Assembly (NCBI GenBank): GCA_020638975.1
Contig: JACKHN010000002.1
Coordinates: 124,001-188,000 of the forward strand
Length of the DNA stretch: 64,000 nt
From: Planctomycetaceae bacterium
GTDB taxonomy: Bacteria; Planctomycetota; Planctomycetia; Pirellulales; Pirellulaceae
Direction of reading: 5' to 3'
The position numbers were made by a program, and so were the translations under genes. Of this stretch, positions 63,260 through 64,000 are shown piece by piece (position 1 is the stretch's first letter; each line of letters begins with the position of its first letter). The notes under the pieces were generated by a model that had not been told where the DNA came from, did not search any database, and was given only the letters and a program-made list of their open reading frames with translations.

Positions 63260-64000
63260 ATGCCCAAGATTGCCGCTTTCCGAGGACTCCGATATGACTT
63301 GGGCCACGTCGGCTCGCTCAGCGATGTCATCGCTCCGCCGTACGATGTAATCGGACCCGAACTGCAGGACGATTTGTACAAGCGTCACCCGGCCAATGTC
63401 ATTCGTCTGATCCTCAATCGCGAAGAGCCTGGCGACAACGACACCACCAACCGCTACTCGCGCGCAGCACGCTTCCTAAAGAACTGGCAAAGCGAAGGCG
63501 TTCTCCAGTTGGATCCAAGTCCTGCGTTGTACGTGTATCACCAAGTCTTCGAACACGGTGGCGAGACTTTCACACGGCGAGGTTTCATGGGCAGCATGGG
63601 CTTGGAACGGTTCGGCGAAGGAACCATCTATCCCCACGAGGAGACGCACGCTGCCGCCAAGGCCGACCGCCTGAAGCTGACACAAGCCTGCCGCGCCAAC
63701 CTTAGTCAGATCTTTGGCATCTATCCCGACGAGCAGAACGAAGCACAAACTCTGCTTGAGAACGCGATTATTGGAGTGGCACCTCTCGAGGCGACTGATC
63801 ATCTGGGCGTGGTGCATCGACTCTGGCCCGTCACCGATGTGAACGTCATTAGTGGCGTTTCGGAAGCAATGGGGGCAAAGCCAATGTTCGTCGCCGATGG
63901 ACATCATCGGTATGAGACCGCGTGCAACTACCGAGATCAGCTTGCCGCTGAAGGAACGCTCGACGCCCAGCATCCGGCCAATTACGTGATGACGATGTGT
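63260..64000 (+). CDS. DUF1015 family protein, N-terminal part (cut by window end)
   Basis: The frame from ATG 63260 is open to the right edge, 247 codons without a stop. It begins PKIAAFRGLRYDLGHVGSLS with VIAPPYDVIGPE, then HPANVIRLILNREEPGDNDT, FTRRGFMGSMGLERFGEGTI, HEETHAAAKADRL and MFVADGHHRYETACNY, all DUF1015 landmarks. Family members are about 400 residues, so roughly 60 percent is present. Function is not established; some members sit with amino-acid or serine metabolism genes. A tandem repeat lies just upstream. Confidence 0.92.
   Translation, partial: MPKIAAFRGLRYDLGHVGSLSDVIAPPYDVIGPELQDDLYKRHPANVIRLILNREEPGDNDTTNRYSRAARFLKNWQSEGVLQLDPSPALYVYHQVFEHGGETFTRRGFMGSMGLERFGEGTIYPHEETHAAAKADRLKLTQACRANLSQIFGIYPDEQNEAQTLLENAIIGVAPLEATDHLGVVHRLWPVTDVNVISGVSEAMGAKPMFVADGHHRYETACNYRDQLAAEGTLDAQHPANYVMTMC

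Overview
The window is a piece of a planctomycete chromosome, most likely from the Pirellulaceae/Pirellulales. This rests on gene content, not on a database match. It carries DUF1559 (prepilin-like), DUF1549/DUF1553 and DUF1501 proteins, a DUF1080 protein, ECF sigma factors beside a membrane Ser/Thr kinase, a tetrahydromethanopterin-type GHMP enzyme, an aspartate kinase with a duplicated ACT region, and a 23S-5S rRNA operon with no 16S gene next to it. Many intergenic gaps hold long, recurrent palindromes.

Layout. 1-2.4 kb: end of the ribosomal alpha operon (rpsM-rpsK-rpoA-rplQ, with no rpsD between rpsK and rpoA). 2.4-11.5 kb: an accessory stretch with two palindromic repeats, a truncated glycosyltransferase, a frameshifted DUF1559 gene, a 10-loop EF-hand protein whose N-terminus runs through a palindrome, a SUMF1-type protein, an esterase, a nitrilase-family hydrolase, a DUF1080 protein and an internally deleted transposase. 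11.7-13.7 kb: rnc and an acyl-CoA dehydrogenase-like gene. 13.7-17.65 kb, minus strand: promoter, tRNA-Ile(GAT), tRNA-Ala(TGC), 23S, 5S, terminator. 17.9-25.1 kb: thioredoxin-domain protein, small membrane protein, Nudix hydrolase, fabI, a GAF-AAA+ sigma-54 type regulator, a YjfB-like mini-gene and a second DUF1559 protein. 25.4-34 kb: metabolic genes (beta-RFAP synthase, pdxJ, dapA, a BFN-domain protein, lysC, an ApgM-type mutase/homoserine-kinase analogue, an aldo/keto reductase).

34.2-39.2 kb: a DUF1549/1553 + DUF1501 pair with a secreted EF-hand protein. 39.3-45.2 kb: Nudix, histidine kinase/response regulator pair, membrane-anchored oxidoreductase-like protein, PHP-type metallohydrolase. 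45.5-52.4 kb: a signalling block, with an ECF sigma factor and a giant anti-sigma/alpha-2-macroglobulin-like membrane protein on the minus strand, diverging from a second ECF sigma factor that is followed by a 225-bp palindrome and a membrane Ser/Thr kinase. 52.5-64 kb: a DUF3127 OB-fold-like protein with an SSB-type acidic tail, DUF952, PfkB kinase, class IV HDAC-like deacetylase, polyprenol-phosphate mannosyltransferase-like enzyme, MFS transporter, NAD-sugar epimerase, ExeA-like ATPase, trpF, ahcY, and a DUF1015 gene cut by the window end.

The most unusual non-coding signal is the number of long hairpins, several of which recur in near-identical form elsewhere in the window. They sit at gene ends, inside the tRNA spacer and even inside a signal-peptide region, which suggests several active or recently active small palindromic repeat families. 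The protein-level leads most worth following are the anti-sigma/MG2 fusion with its divergent sigma factors, the SSB-tailed DUF3127 protein, and the lysC-linked phosphomutase. All product calls are from reading motifs; no homology search was run.
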